64,000 bases of DNA from Drosophila persimilis (GCF_003286085.1 NW_020825604.1:24804-88803); one strand, 5' to 3'. Shown: positions 17,988 through 28,842, counted from the stretch's first letter. The notes: a model not told the origin generated them from the sequence alone. Numbers and translations are program-made.

Positions 17988-20039
17988 GTTATGGGCACAG
18001 CTGCCATCGCACTGAGCTGCTGGCCGCTGCTGTTGCTGGTGTTGGCGTGGCGTCGGAGCACGATTTGGGATCGGCTGCATCGGCTGGACCCTCTGGTGTT
18101 GGCGCCCCTCGGCCAGTGGCTGGGGATGTTGGTCGCGATGCTGTAGCTGCTGCCGATGCTGCCGACTCAGACCGCGTTGACGTTGCTGCTGCGGCTGTGT
18201 GTGGAGTGGCTGTGTGGGTGGCTGCTGCTGCTGCAACTGTCGCTGTAGTGGCTGCTGGTGACGTTGTGGTGGCTGCTGGAGACGATGTGCTGGCTGTTGC
18301 TGCTGTATTGGCTGCTGAATTGGCTGTGGCTGCTGACGTAGAGGCTGAGGCTGCTGCTCCTGCCGTCGATGCTCCTCCTCCCTGGCGACCCTGTGGGCCA
18401 GGAGCCGCTGCCTGGCTGCCTTGTAGGCGCTGCAGCCCTTGTAGGCGCTGATGTGGGCGCCCTGGCAGTTGGCGCATTTGGGATTGACGGCCCTTGGCTT
18501 GCTGCACTCCGTCGTCAGGTGCCCGCCCGCGCATTTCATGCAGACAGCAGCTCGTCTACAATATGCGCGGGTGTGGCCAAACACCTGACATCGATGGCAC
18601 TGGGCAGGGTCACGGGAGACTCCAAGTCTCTCAACCGTGACGGGCCTCCCACCCAGGCGTCGCAGCTTCAACACATCGTATTGGCCACGGTCCGGTTTGG
18701 GGGCGATCTCAGCCTCAAAGAGGTTGTATTGGCGGCTGCGATCGAACCGATCGGTGATCGCCCGAGCATACCGGACCGTGTACCCCTCGGCCTGCATGCA
18801 GTCCCGGAACCAGTCAGAGGGCGTGGAATGAGGAAGACCTCGGATGAGGATCCTCAATCCTCTGTCCTCCACAGGCTGATGCCCGAACTCGCCGTGCCGG
18901 ATGTCATTGGCAATGGCAAGGGTGTTTGTATTGGGAGTGGCAGTAGTTGTGTTGGTGTTGGTTGTGGCGTTGGTGCTGGTGTTAGTGGCGGTGACGGTGT
19001 TGGTGATTGTATTTGTCATTGCGTTGGCGTCATTATTTGTATTGGTATTGTCAGCATTTGTATTAGTAGTGGTAGAGGCAGAGGCAGGGGCATGGGCATG
19101 TGTTGGCTGTGCAGATTGCGGCAGAGAGGCAGGAGCGGCAACTGTGTTGGTGTTGGCGGTTTTTGTTGTCCGTTTTTGCTGCTTTTGCTGTTGCTGCCGC
19201 AGCTCGTGCTGCCTCAGCTGCTCCTGGACAATGGCCTCCAGCTCCTCCATGGTTTGCCTCTTTTTAATAGGCCTCTTGATTGGCGGTCGCTGCTGGTGAT
19301 GATGGTGATGGCGGCCCCGTCGTCTGGCCTGCTTCGTCTCAGCCTCAACCTCATCGTCGCTCTCACTGTCGATGAGGGCGCGGCGTCGTTTCGGTGTTGG
19401 TGGGATTGGCTGTGGTTGTGGTTGTGTAGTTGTTGCTGTTTGTATAGGTGCTGACTGGGCTATGGCTTGGATCGACCCGTTGCTCGAACTCGAACCAAGT
19501 TCGATTCGCAACGGGTTCGATCCGGTCGTGTATGTGTGTGTTGCTGCCCGTTGGCCGTTTTGGCGCTCCGCTCCTGCGCGTCGGCTTGCCGGCTCTCCTC
19601 CGACTTCTCCCTCTCCCGTTGCTCTCGAACGGTTTTCAATGTTCGAGAGCGTGAGAGGCGGGAAAAGCGGCAGCGAGAGCGGCGTCCTATCGGCCTTTCC
19701 CTTTTGGTTTGGCGGGTTTTTGGGTTTTGGCGGGGTTGCGGGACTTGCAGTTTGTATTGGCGCTGCTGTTGTTGCTGATTTTATGGGGCTCGAGGGGGGA
19801 GTGGCTGTGGCCGTGGATATGTCGGCCATGGCAATGGCTGGGTACTCACTCTCTGGGTGACTGTGGCGACGTCGCTCTGCATTGGCTGCGCCGAGGGCTC
19901 TGCTGCTGCTGCTGCTATTGGCGGTGTTGGTGTTGGTGTTGTTGGCTGCTGCTGCTGCTGCTAGTGCGCCTCTGCGGGCCGCTCTGCCGCCGTCGCTGTG
20001 GCGTCTGTTGGACCCTCGTCTGGCCATTCCTCTCGTCAT
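17628..20039 (-). CDS. gag: Gag of element A (intact)
   Basis: An uninterrupted 803-residue Gag. Order: Arg-rich N terminus, Ala run, Asn/Thr tract, Pro-rich KPKNPPN, acidic IDSESDDEVE followed by His5 and KRPIKKR, Gln-rich helix, long Thr/Asn tract, PRE_C2HC domain (from about residue 394), three CCHC knuckles (about 493-550), a Gln/Pro tract, a Leu-heptad helix near 690-715, and an acidic C terminus ending near a FDALDGLGEIW motif. Jockey-clade Gags of this kind bind their RNA and, in HeT-A/TART, target it to chromosome ends; that role here is inferred. It lacks about eight residues (the GINTNTNAP region) present in copies 1 and B. The ATG context matches the other copies. Confidence 0.92.
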   Translation of the reverse strand: MTRGMARRGSNRRHSDGGRAARRGALAAAAAANNTNTNTANSSSSSRALGAANAERRRHSHPESEYPAIAMADISTATATPPSSPIKSATTAAPIQTASPATPPKPKNPPNQKGKADRTPLSLPLFPPLTLSNIENRSRATGEGEVGGEPASRRAGAERQNGQRAATHTYTTGSNPLRIELGSSSSNGSIQAIAQSAPIQTATTTQPQPQPIPPTPKRRRALIDSESDDEVEAETKQARRRGRHHHHHQQRPPIKRPIKKRQTMEELEAIVQEQLRQHELRQQQQKQQKRTTKTANTNTVAAPASLPQSAQPTHAHAPASASTTTNTNADNTNTNNDANAMTNTITNTVTATNTSTNATTNTNTTTATPNTNTLAIANDIRHGEFGHQPVEDRGLRILIRGLPHSTPSDWFRDCMQAEGYTVRYARAITDRFDRSRQYNLFEAEIAPKPDRGQYDVLKLRRLGGRPVTVERLGVSRDPAQCHRCQVFGHTRAYCRRAAVCMKCAGGHLTTECSKPRAVNPKCANCQGAHISAYKGCSAYKAARQRLLAHRVAREEEHRRQEQQPQPLRQQPQPIQQPIQQQQPAHRLQQPPQRHQQPLQRQLQQQQPPTQPLHTQPQQQRQRGLSRQHRQQLQHRDQHPQPLAEGRQHQRVQPMQPIPNRAPTPRQHQQQQRPAAQCDGSCAHNLKTYAGKIRELEEKLAEITTKLTNLLQARDESTGGVPPLRTTTAAAASTQPSPRPAPNTQNDAAAISDSESDMDCAAIDDDDDDEWTDHDPFDALDGLGEIWRAQIASARESMRSGGAY

Positions 20040-20454
20040 GGTTGTTGTTGGTTTCTGTGTTGGCGATTTGCTGTCTGTTTGTTGCTTTCCTTATTAAAAA
20101 GTCACTTGTGTGTGTGTTTGTATTTAATGTATTTATTGGCACTTTCTGTCTCTTTACACAGTTTTCTCTAGTTAGTTTGTGTATCTAGTTAGTTTGTGTA
20201 TCTAGTTAGGTTTGTGTTTTTATTGGCGTTTAAAATTAATCACATTTATTCACATTTATTGGGGAGAAGAAAGTTTGTCGGTAGTATTGGTGGTAGTGGT
20301 GGTGGGGAAGGGACTTTTTGTCATGTCAGCGGGGGGCACGGCACAGCACGGCACGGCACACGACAGACAGCACAAAAAGAATACAGGGCAACACAGAAAG
20401 GCAACGGAGATGAGATGGCGACACGGCAAAAACGACACGAAAAACGGTTTTTGG

Positions 20455-20502
20455 CACGTCCGACGATCGCGACCTCTCGAGCGGGCGGACGAGATGAGAG
20501 TG
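20455..20502 (-). repeat. Single end-tag core at the A/B junction
   Basis: Only one copy of the tag core (cgacgatcgcgacctctcgag) lies between the 5' UTR of A and the 3' UTR of B, against two or three at the other junctions. It confirms direct head-to-tail abutment of two elements. Confidence 0.7.
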
Positions 20503-23500
20503 GCCTGGACGAGGTTCATGGTGAAACACTCACATGTCCGCCAACTCCCATGCTCTCCACACTCGAAAGGGCCCGATCGCCGGTCGTCATTTACCGGTGC
20601 TCTCACCCCCGGTTCCACTTTCACACACCCCAATATTGAGTGAGATGAAAATGGTCCGAGGGCAGCAGCACCGACAAGTAGGCAATGAAATTTTGCAATG
20701 GCTGTTTGCATTAGTGGCTGTGTGTTTGTTGTTGGCAAATGGCTCATGTCTTATGTTTTCTTTGTTCTGTGTGAATTGGCTGCTCTGTTGTCAAGGATGG
20801 GATGGGATGGGAAGGGGAAAAATGCCTGCTCCCGTATAACCGCCCGGATACTTTATACTTCCGGCTCTTACGATCCGGGCGCGTGTAGCTCCGAAGAGAC
20901 GACCGCATAGCATCTTGTGGGCGGTTGTAATGGCTTTGTTGGGGCGTGTGGCAGAGTGGCGAAGGTTGGCAGTGTAAATTGTAATCCTGCTCAGCCTCAT
21001 TTGGCATTTAGTGGCATTTGAAGTGGGTGGGGGGGGGTTGTTGTGGGATTGGCTGGGCATAAATTGCCGAAGTTGGCGAGCGATAACACACTGGGCATTG
21101 AGAAATGCACTTTAAATTTGAATTGGCTTTTTGTGTGTTATCGGTCATTTTTTGTCTAGTATTTGCGTGGTATTTTTGGTGATACCACATGTCAAGGGGA
21201 ATATGGGAATGGCAGATAGATGGGGAAGAAGAGGAAAAAGGTAATAAAACTAATCAGAAAACTACTAATAATATACAATTAACTACAGAAAACTACACTA
21301 TTTTAGAAAAACTTATTTCTAATATCACAGGCAAGTAACTAAAACTATGGACAAACTACGGACATGCAAAAACTACAGAAACAACAGGATTGACATCTAC
21401 AACAAAAACATTGATGCAGACAAGGTAAATAAACGATAATTGACATACATTTACACACATATAAACATATTAATTACAATTTATTTTATTTCTAACAGGA
21501 GGACAAACAACAACGGAGCACCGGCGGGTATAACAAACGCAATGCGAACATTACGCTGTATACCGGCCGGCTCTGTTGTCCCCCTGTGTGTTGTTTATTG
21601 GCTGGCTGGTGTTGGCGTGCATCGTGGGCATAAGTTGGAGATGGCGAGCGGCTCTAGTCCGGCCGCCCACGTTGCATCTGTCAGGTGGAGATGGCGCATC
21701 CTGTCGAGTGGCACTGGTCCGGCCACCCGAGATGCATTGTCCAGTGTGTTGGCGATTGGCATCGATATGTGATGCCAACGAATCATGTTATTGGCCGCAT
21801 CCAAGTGGCTGCTGGTCCGGCCACCAGGATGCGTTGTCGATTCCAATTGTTGGCCGCATCCGAGTGGCTGCTGGTCCGGCCACCAGGATGCGCTGTCAGG
21901 TGGATTGACCTGGCCTCCTCGGCCACGTTCGTCATCGGTTTGTAATGGCCTTTTGAATGGCTGCTGGTCCGGCCATCCAGATGTGGTGTTTTGTTTTTGG
22001 CGTTTGATTTTTAAATTTATGTTTATTTGCAGGTACTTGTCGGCGTTTGGATGTTGTTGCTGGCGACCCTTGTCTGGTTGGTGTTGGCGTGAAGACGTTT
22101 GCAGGCGAGTATTTGTGTTTTAATTGGCAGCCTTTTTTCCTGATTCTCCTTCTTCTTTTGCAGGATTTGCTGGCGTCCGGCGGCTCAACACCGGGCCATC
22201 CCGCCCTCACATAATTGGCATGAGAGACGGGTGCGACCCAGTGGAGCGGCAACGGGCGCCAGCCTCTGCGTCGTCGTTGGAATGGCAGCTGTTTGTTGAG
22301 AGTGGCGTGACGTCACGGCCATGGTCAGGCGGCAGCGTCATCAGAAGAGGCCTCTTTTTCCGCCCAATTGGCAGGAATTTGTCAATGTTGATGGCGAGGC
22401 AGCTTCTTGATGGTCAGCTCTGTCTGGTGATTGGCAGGTAAGTGTGATTTTCATGTGTTTTGGCCGTTTTTCGTTGTTGTCTGTATTGACATCTTTTTCT
22501 TCGTTGCAGTGGCTGTCTCGGGAACGACGATTGGGCACATCAGTAGGCGCCGCCTGATCGCATGCTTTCGCGTGCGCTGGCGATTTGTGCCCTCCATATT
22601 TCGCCCAGGCCATCCAGCGCGTCGAATGGATCGTGGTCGGTCCATTCGTCGTCGTCATCATCGTCAATTGCTGCGCAGTCCATATCGGATTCGGAGTCCG
22701 ATATGGCTGCGGCGTCATTTTGCGTATTTGGTGCTGGTCTTGGTGATGGCTGTGTGGATGCTGCTGCTGCTGTTGTTGTCCGAAGTGGCGGCACTCCTCC
22801 CGTGCTCTCGTCCCTTGCCTGCAGCAGGTTTGTCAATTTCGTTGTGATTTCTGCCAGTTTTTCTTCCAGCTCTCTAATTTTTCCCGCATATGTTTTCAGG
22901 TTATGGGCACAGCTGCCATCGCACTGAGCTGCTGGCCGCTGCTGTTGCTGGTGTTGGCGTGGCGTCGGAGCACGATTTGGGATCGGCTGCATCGGCTGGA
23001 CCCTCTGGTGTTGGCTGCTGCGGCTGTGTGTGGAGTGGCTGTGTGGGTGGCTGCTGCTGCTGCAACTGTCGCTGTAGTGGCTGCTGGTGACGTTGTGGTG
23101 GCTGCTGGAGACGATGTGCTGGCTGTTGCTGCTGTATTGGCTGCTGAATTGGCTGTGGCTGCTGACGTAGTGGCTGAGGCTGCTGCTCCTGCCGTCGATG
23201 CTCCTCCTCCCTGGCGACCCTGTGGGCCAGGAGCCGCTGCCTGGCTGCCTTGTAGGCGCTGCAGCCCTTGTAGGCGCTGATGTGGGCGCCCTGGCAGTTG
23301 GCGCATTTGGGATTGACGGCCCTTGGCTTGCTGCACTCCGTCGTCAGGTGCCCGCCCGCGCATTTCATGCAGACAGCAGCTCGTCTACAATATGCGCGGG
23401 TGTGGCCAAACACCTGACATCGATGGCACTGGGCAGGGTCACGGGAGACTCCAAGTCTCTCAACCGTGACGGGCCTCCCACCCAGGCGTCGCAGCTTCAA

Positions 23501-25330
23501 CACATCGTATTGGCCACGGTCCGGTTTGGGGGCGATCTCAGCCTCAAAGAGGTTGTATTGGCGGCTGCGATCGAACCGATCGGTGATCGCCCGAGCATAC
23601 CGGACCGTGTACCCCTCGGCCTGCATGCAGTCCCGGAACCAGTCAGAGGGCGTGGAATGAGGAAGACCTCGGATGAGGATCCTCAATCCTCTGTCCTCCA
23701 CAGGCTGATGCCCGAACTCGCCGTGCCGGATGTCATTGGCAATGGCAAGGGTGTTTGTATTGGGAGTGGCAGTAGTTGTGTTGGTGTTGGTTGTGGCGTT
23801 GGTGCTGGTGTTAGTGGCGGTGACGGTGTTGGTGATTGTATTTGTCATTGCGTTGGCGTCATTATTTGTATTGGTATTGTCAGCATTTGTATTAGTAGTG
23901 GTAGAGGCAGAGGCAGGGGCATGGGCATGTGTTGGCTGTGCAGATTGCGGCAGAGAGGCAGGAGCGGCAACTGTGTTGGTGTTGGCGGTTTTTGTTGTCC
24001 GTTTTTGCTGCTTTTGCTGTTGCTGCCGCAGCTCGTGCTGCCTCAGCTGCTCCTGGACAATGGCCTCCAGCTCCTCCATGGTTTGCCTCTTTTTAATAGG
24101 CCTCTTGATTGGCGGTCGCTGCTGGTGATGATGGTGATGGCGGCCCCGTCGTCTGGCCTGCTTCGTCTCAGCCTCAACCTCATCGTCGCTCTCACTGTCG
24201 ATGAGGGCGCGGCGTCGTTTCGGTGTTGGTGGGATTGGCTGTGGTTGTGGTTGTGTAGTTGTTGCTGTTTGTATAGGTGCTGACTGGGCTATGGCTTGGA
24301 TCGACCCGTTGCTCGAACTCGAACCAAGTTCGATTCGCAACGGGTTCGATCCGGTCGTGTATGTGTGTGTGGCTGCCCGTTGGCCGTTTTGGCGCTCCGC
24401 TCCTGCGCGTCGGCTTGCCGGCTCTCCTCCGACTTCTCCCTCTCCCGTTGCTCTCGAACGGTTTTCAATGTTCGAGAGCGTGAGAGGCGGGAAAAGCGGC
24501 AGCGAGAGCGGCGTCCTATCGGCCTTTCCCTTTTGGTTTGGCGGGTTTTTGGGTTTTGGCGGGGTTGCGGGACTTGCAGTTTGTATTGGCGCTGCTGTTG
24601 TTGCTGATTTTATGGGGCTCGAGGGGGGAGTGGCTGTGGCCGTGGATAGGTCGGCCATGGCAATGGCTGGGTACTCACTCTCTGGGTGACTGTGGCGACG
24701 TCGCTCTGCATTGGCTGGGGCGTTTGTGTTGGTATTGATGCCTGCGCCGAGGGCTCTGCTGCTGCTGCTGCTATTGGCGGTGTTGGTGTTGGTGTTGTTG
24801 GCTGCTGCTGCTGCTGCTAGTGCGCCTCTGCGGGCCGCTCTGCCGCCGTCGCTGTGGCGTCTGTTTGACCCTCGTCTGGCCATTCCTCTCGTCATGGTTG
24901 TTGTTGGTTTCTGTGTTGGCGATTTGCTGTCTGTTTGTTGCTTTCCTTATTAAAAAGTCACTTGTGTGTGTGTTTGTATTTAATGTATTTATTGGCACTT
25001 TCTGTCTCTTTACACAGTTTTCTCTAGTTAGTTTGTGTATCTAGTTAGGTTTGTGTTTTTATTGGCGTTTAAAATTAATACATTTATTCACATTTATTGG
25101 GGAGAAGAAAGTTTGTCGGTAGTATTGGCGGTAGTGGTGGGTGGGAAGGGACTTTTTGTCATGTCAGCGGGGGGCACGGCACAGCACGGCACGGCACACG
25201 ACAGACAGCACAAAAAGAAAACAGGGCAACACAGAAAGGCAACGGAGATGAGATGGCGACACGGCAAAAACGACACGAAAAACAATGATGGCACGTCCGA
25301 CGATCGCGACCTCTCGAGCGGGCGGACGAG
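20502..25330 (-). mobile_element. Telomere-type element B
   Basis: A ~4.8-kb unit with the same organisation as A and very high similarity to it along the 3' UTR, so the two are recent relatives. Its gag carries an 83-bp deletion. Antisense introns on the + strand fall at 21,241-21,330, 21,425-21,498, 22,105-22,163 and 22,438-22,509, with the same splice sites as A. Confidence 0.85.
22540..24895 (-). pseudogene. gag: gag of element B, frameshifted by an 83-bp deletion
   Basis: The frame is open from ATG at 24,895 through PRE_C2HC and all three zinc knuckles, then shifts in the Gln/Pro tract. Bases equivalent to 18,103-18,185 of element A are missing (between gttgg and ctgctgcggc near 23,014). 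83 is not a multiple of three, so the ORF ends at 22,901 (664 codons) while the original C-terminal frame, with heptad helix and acidic tail, continues as an overlapping ORF to 22,540. The RNA-binding half would survive; the coiled-coil and acidic tail would be lost. Confidence 0.88.
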
Positions 25331-25508
25331 ATGAGAGTCTCTATTTTAATGGAGGCGGCGAATAATTCAATTATTATACGTCCGACGATCGCGACCTCTC
25401 GAGCGGGCGGACGAGATGAGAGTCTCTATTTTAATGGAGGCGGCGAATAATTCAATTATTATACGTCCGACGATCGCGACCTTTCGAGCGGGCGGACGAG
25501 ATGAGAGT
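25293..25508 (-). repeat. Three tandem 85-bp end tags upstream of element B
   Basis: cgatcgcgac recurs at 25,301, 25,386 and 25,471 (exact 85-bp period), each unit containing gagatgagagt and ctctattttaatggaggcggcgaataattcaattattat-type sequence. This is the longest tag array in the window and suggests serial rounds of 5' extension by transcription from the 3' end of the upstream neighbour. Confidence 0.75.
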
Positions 25509-26073
25509 CACGGACGAGGTTCATGGTGGAACACTCATATGTCCGCCAACTCCCATGCTCTCCACACTCGAGAGACCCAATCGCCGATCGTCATTTACCG
25601 GTGCTCTCACCCCCGGTTCCACTTTCACTCACCCCAATATTGAGTGAGATGAAAATGGTCCGAGGGCAGCAGCACCGACAAGTAGGCAATGCAAATTTTA
25701 TGGCTGGCCTGATTTAGTGGCTGTGTGTGTGTTGTTATTGGAGAATGGCCCGTGTCTAATGTTTCTTTGTGCTGTGTGAATTGGCTGCTCTGTTGTCAAG
25801 GATGGGATGGGAAGGGAAGGGGAAAAATGCCTGCTCCCGTATAACCGCCCGGATACTTTATACTTCCGGATCTTACGATCCGGGCGCGTGTAGCTCCGAA
25901 GAGACGACCGCATAGCATCTTGTGGGCGGTTGAAGTGGCTTTGTTGGGGCGTGTGGCAGAGTGGCGATGGCTGGCAGTGTAAATTTTGTTCCTGCTCAGC
26001 CTCATTTGGCGTTTAGTGGCATTTGAAGTGGGTGGGGGGGTGGGAGTGGAATTGGCTGGGCATAATTGAAGGT
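25509..26073 (-). mobile_element. Telomere-type element C, 3' UTR fragment
   Basis: The terminal ~565 bp of another minus-orientation copy, more diverged than A and B (for example ggcctgatttag and gagaatggcccg variants). Homology ends at ggctgggcataa. Confidence 0.75.
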
Positions 26074-26662
26074 AATTATTACCTTATAATTACTGATAAG
26101 TTTCAATCACACTTCAGTATTGTACATGTTTGCACATTTACATACAAAAAATACGCAATTTGCCAACTGACCCCACAAAAGCGTACTGCTGTTTTTGTAA
26201 GCAACAATAGGAGCCAAGTTGAAATTACGGCAGCATGCTGTCGTCCAGCATGCTTGCGTCCAATGTAAGCATGGCACAAGCTAACAAAATACCTTTTGTT
26301 AGAAAGTCTTCAAAAACAGAGGAGCAAATGCCTGCATTTTGTTTGTACATTGCTGAGCACTCGGCCATGGCATAATGAAATGGATAAAATCATGTAATTA
26401 CATTAATAAAAAATGCAATTATCCCATATTTTGATGTGTTTTATGGTTAGTGTAGTTGTAAGCTTATTCTAGCTTTTTTCTCTTCAATCTAGCTTATGGT
26501 GACTCTCAAAATCTGGCAGCACTGGTACCCAGTGTGCCCGCAGCGCAACACCAACGGTCACATTACAAGCTGAATTTTGTATATAAAGCAACGACGCCAG
26601 AGCCACAATCGGCCCGCCATCGGCCCAACATATCCGCCTCGAATTCCTCTCGAATCGTACTT
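26074..26662. other. Unassigned AT-rich DNA
   Basis: No coding sequence found. Short inverted repeats are visible: GCATGCTG-tcgtc-CAGCATGC (26,233-26,253) and CACTGG-tac-CCAGTG (26,520-26,534). A ggtcacatta followed by atataaag (26,555-26,587) loosely resembles a fly core promoter, but no gene follows. Confidence 0.3.
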
Positions 26663-27100
26663 CAACCTCCGCAACCAGACTTCTCGGAGCGTAATTGAAC
26701 CTCCGCAACTAGACTTCTCGGAGCGTAAGTAAACCTCCGCAACTAGACTTCTCGGAGCGTAATTGAACCTCCGCAACCAGACTTCTCGGAGCGTAATTGA
26801 ACCTCCGCAACCAGACTTCTCGGAGCGTAATTGAACCTCCGCAACTAGACTTCTCGGAGCGTAAGTAAACCTCCGCAACTAGACTTCTCGGAGCGTAATT
26901 GAACCTCCGCAACCAGACTTCTCGGAGCGTAATTGAACCTCCGCAACTAGACTTCTCGGAGCGTAAGTAAACCTCCGCAACTAGACTTCTCGGAGCGTAA
27001 TTGAACCTCCGCAACCAGACTTCTCGGAGCGTAATTGAACCTCCGCAACCAGACTTCTCGGAGTGTTTTTGAACCTCCGCAACCACACTTCTCGGAGCAT
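26663..27100. repeat. 34-bp tandem repeat, about 13 units
   Basis: Unit aacctccgcaac[c/t]agacttc then tcggagcgtaa[tt/gt], period exactly 34. Variants (ccag..aattg, ctag..aagtaa, ctag..aattg) recur in order, giving a weak higher-order pattern. The unit start gaacctccgcaacta is identical to the start of the 170-bp satellite. Confidence 0.9.
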
Positions 27101-27299
27101 TCTGGATATCTATGTAAAGTCTGCGAGGTCTTTTACCTTGCCGCGGCCCGGGAGGAGCTTGCTTGATACTCCTCAGACGGAGCCAAGCGTTTTTTTTTTT
27201 TTCAACTATTAACGTCTACGTTACAGAATGTCAAAATCAGTATAAGGGTTTTCTTACATTATTTATTATGGTCGCACCATATTCATTATTTATCTCAAA
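27101..27299. other. Spacer with T tract, no gene seen
   Basis: Unique-looking sequence containing a GC-rich ccgcggcccgggagg block and a 13-base T run. No supported feature. Confidence 0.3.
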
Positions 27300-28224
27300 A
27301 ACCAAATTAAGCGTTCTGGACGTGGACGTGGACGGCACAGCCTTGAGACTTCGCAGCCAGTACCCGCCCACAAAGCGCCCCGTGACGGGTGGGTTGCCCA
27401 CGGCCTCCGCTGCGGACGTCGCATTGCTGCCGCGTGTGGTGCCAGCATCCTCCTGATAGCCGGTCCATCTCAGCTGGGCCAGGTCCTGGTCCAGATCCAG
27501 GTTGGAGTGGTGTCTGTGGGGTCCAGTGGAGCGCGGCACGTAGCCGGGCCCCGTGTCCAGGGGCGCAGGCTCGTAGCCGCGGCCTTGGGGTGCGTCCTCC
27601 TCCCGCCCTTCGCCTGGGAAGGATGTGCCCGGCTCTCCGGACGTGGACTTCGACAAAGTGCGCCTGCGTAGAGCGTGCCCGCCCACATAGCGCCCCGGGA
27701 CGGGTGGGTTGTTCAGGACTTGTGAAATCCAGCGACGCCTGGAAGGAGCGCTCTGGTTGCTGCTGTTGCGTCCCACGGCCTCCGCTGCGGGCGTCGCATT
27801 GCCGCCGCGTGTGGTGCCAGCATCCTCCTGATAGCCGGTCCATCTCAGCTGGGCCAGGTCCTGGTCCAGATCCAGGTTGGAGTGGTGTCTGTGGGGTCCA
27901 GTGGAGCGCGGCACGTAGCCGGGCCCCGTGTCCAGGGGCGCAGGCTCGTAGCCGCGGCCTTGGGGTGCGTCCTTCTCCCGCCGTTCGCCTGGGAAGGATG
28001 TGCCCGGCTCTCCGGACGTGGACTTCGACAAAGTGCGCCTGCGTAGAACGTGCCCGCCCACATAGCGCCCCGGGACGGGTGGGTTGTCCAGGACTTGTGA
28101 AATCCAGCGACGTTTGGAAGGAGCGCTCTGGTTGGCCACGGCCTCCGCTGCGGGCGTCGCGTTGTCGCCGAGCATTCGCTGTCGTCTTGGCCGAAGCATC
28201 AGCCTTCCGTTTCCTCTGGGGCAT
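27300..28224 (-). pseudogene. Left arm: unrecognised protein with ~125-residue tandem repeats, frameshifted
   Basis: Starts MPQRKRKADASAKTTANARR (basic, nuclear-looking) and then shifts frame near 28,165 into the long repeat frame. The repeat unit (about 375 bp) encodes landmarks RRRWISQVL, NPPVPGRYVGGH, RRRTLSKSTSGEPGTSF, YEPAPLDTGPGYVPRST and LDLDQDLAQLRWTGYQED. The final partial unit is diverged. I do not recognise the family. The frame is chosen because it is shared with the right arm and keeps charge and proline patterning. Possibly a diverged single-gene duplicate; function unknown. Confidence 0.5.
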
Positions 28225-28842
28225 GACAAATTACTGACTCTTTTGGACTTCCTGCGATAATTCAAGCGTAAATATTAATATTTTCACTTTCCACTCAAGT
28301 CTCAAGTCCAGTGGAAACCGATAATTATCAATCGACAACACAACTTTTCCGATAACTCTTACTTAATTCGGGAATAAAGAAGCCCTGACATTTTTCTTAA
28401 TTTTTTTCAGATTTAATTTTGCCGCGCGCCGCTGGACCTCACATACGCCAGAACCGGCGGGCGCCTCTCCACACGCGCACCGTGCCCCCAATGGAACACT
28501 TACGTCGGATATGCAGCAGTCATCACATTCTGCTGACTTACACCCTTGCGATCCTGGTTGGGGTTCTGGCCACTCTGCTGTACGTGGCCCTGAGGTCTTC
28601 CAACCAATTTCACTGTAAAGACTTGCACTCGAACACTGAAAGGGGCAACGATTTACACTATACAAGATACACGACACACGATACCGATGCGTGCTTGAGT
28701 TCCATCGAAGACTGCCTTGAATAAACGAGGAGGAATCTCCTCAAAGAATTCCACACCAGACTGCAGATACTCGATCGTATCCTGTACGGATACGGGAGAT
28801 CAAAATAACAATTTTGTTAGCGTTGGTTTTTGGATTTTATTC
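28225..28842. other. Spacer of the inverted repeat
   Basis: Apart from the small ORF, it holds two cgataa-type words (28,319 and 28,350 region) resembling DRE-like promoter elements placed upstream of the minus-strand arm. This is suggestive of a promoter for the left-arm gene only. Confidence 0.25.
28491..28724 (+). CDS. Small ORF with one membrane segment, unrecognised
   Basis: 77 residues from an ATG in the context cccaATGg. One clear hydrophobic segment at about residues 14-33 (LLTYTLAILVGVLATLLYVAL, one residue over the usual helix) follows a basic LRR start and is followed by a polar, Cys-containing tail. A tttttttcag acceptor-like site lies just upstream (28,402-28,411). The hydrophobic pattern faintly recalls the first membrane segment of excitatory amino-acid transporters, too weak for assignment. 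It lies in the spacer between the inverted arms, and may be an exon of a broken gene or a chance ORF. Confidence 0.25.
   Translation: MEHLRRICSSHHILLTYTLAILVGVLATLLYVALRSSNQFHCKDLHSNTERGNDLHYTRYTTHDTDACLSSIEDCLE

Larger units (their letters stand above)
15577..20501 (-). mobile_element. Telomere-type element A, essentially complete
   Basis: A ~4.9-kb unit: 5' tag, 5' UTR, one intact gag, ~2-kb 3' UTR. It is head to tail with element B. It contains no pol, so mobility would need reverse transcriptase in trans, as for HeT-A. The antisense (+) strand carries the intron series described separately. Confidence 0.85.

Noticed and set aside
18369..19454. 361-codon ORF on the strand opposite gag, also at 23,198-24,283
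   Set aside because: It is the antisense shadow of the repetitive gag frame (Leu/Val/Cys-rich low complexity) with no domain, and it recurs wherever gag is present.
26558..27086. ORFs with repeated LREVWLRRF and SLVAEV words
   Set aside because: Pure translation of the 34-bp tandem repeat; no start context or conservation evidence.
26663..27100. CRISPR-like spacing of the 34-bp array
   Set aside because: Units are contiguous without unique spacers and the setting is eukaryotic.
27389..28237. Opposite-strand ORFs in the inverted-repeat arms (Gly/Pro/Ser- and Cys-rich)
   Set aside because: GC-rich arms keep several frames open; the frame shared by both arms and continuous through the repeats is preferred.
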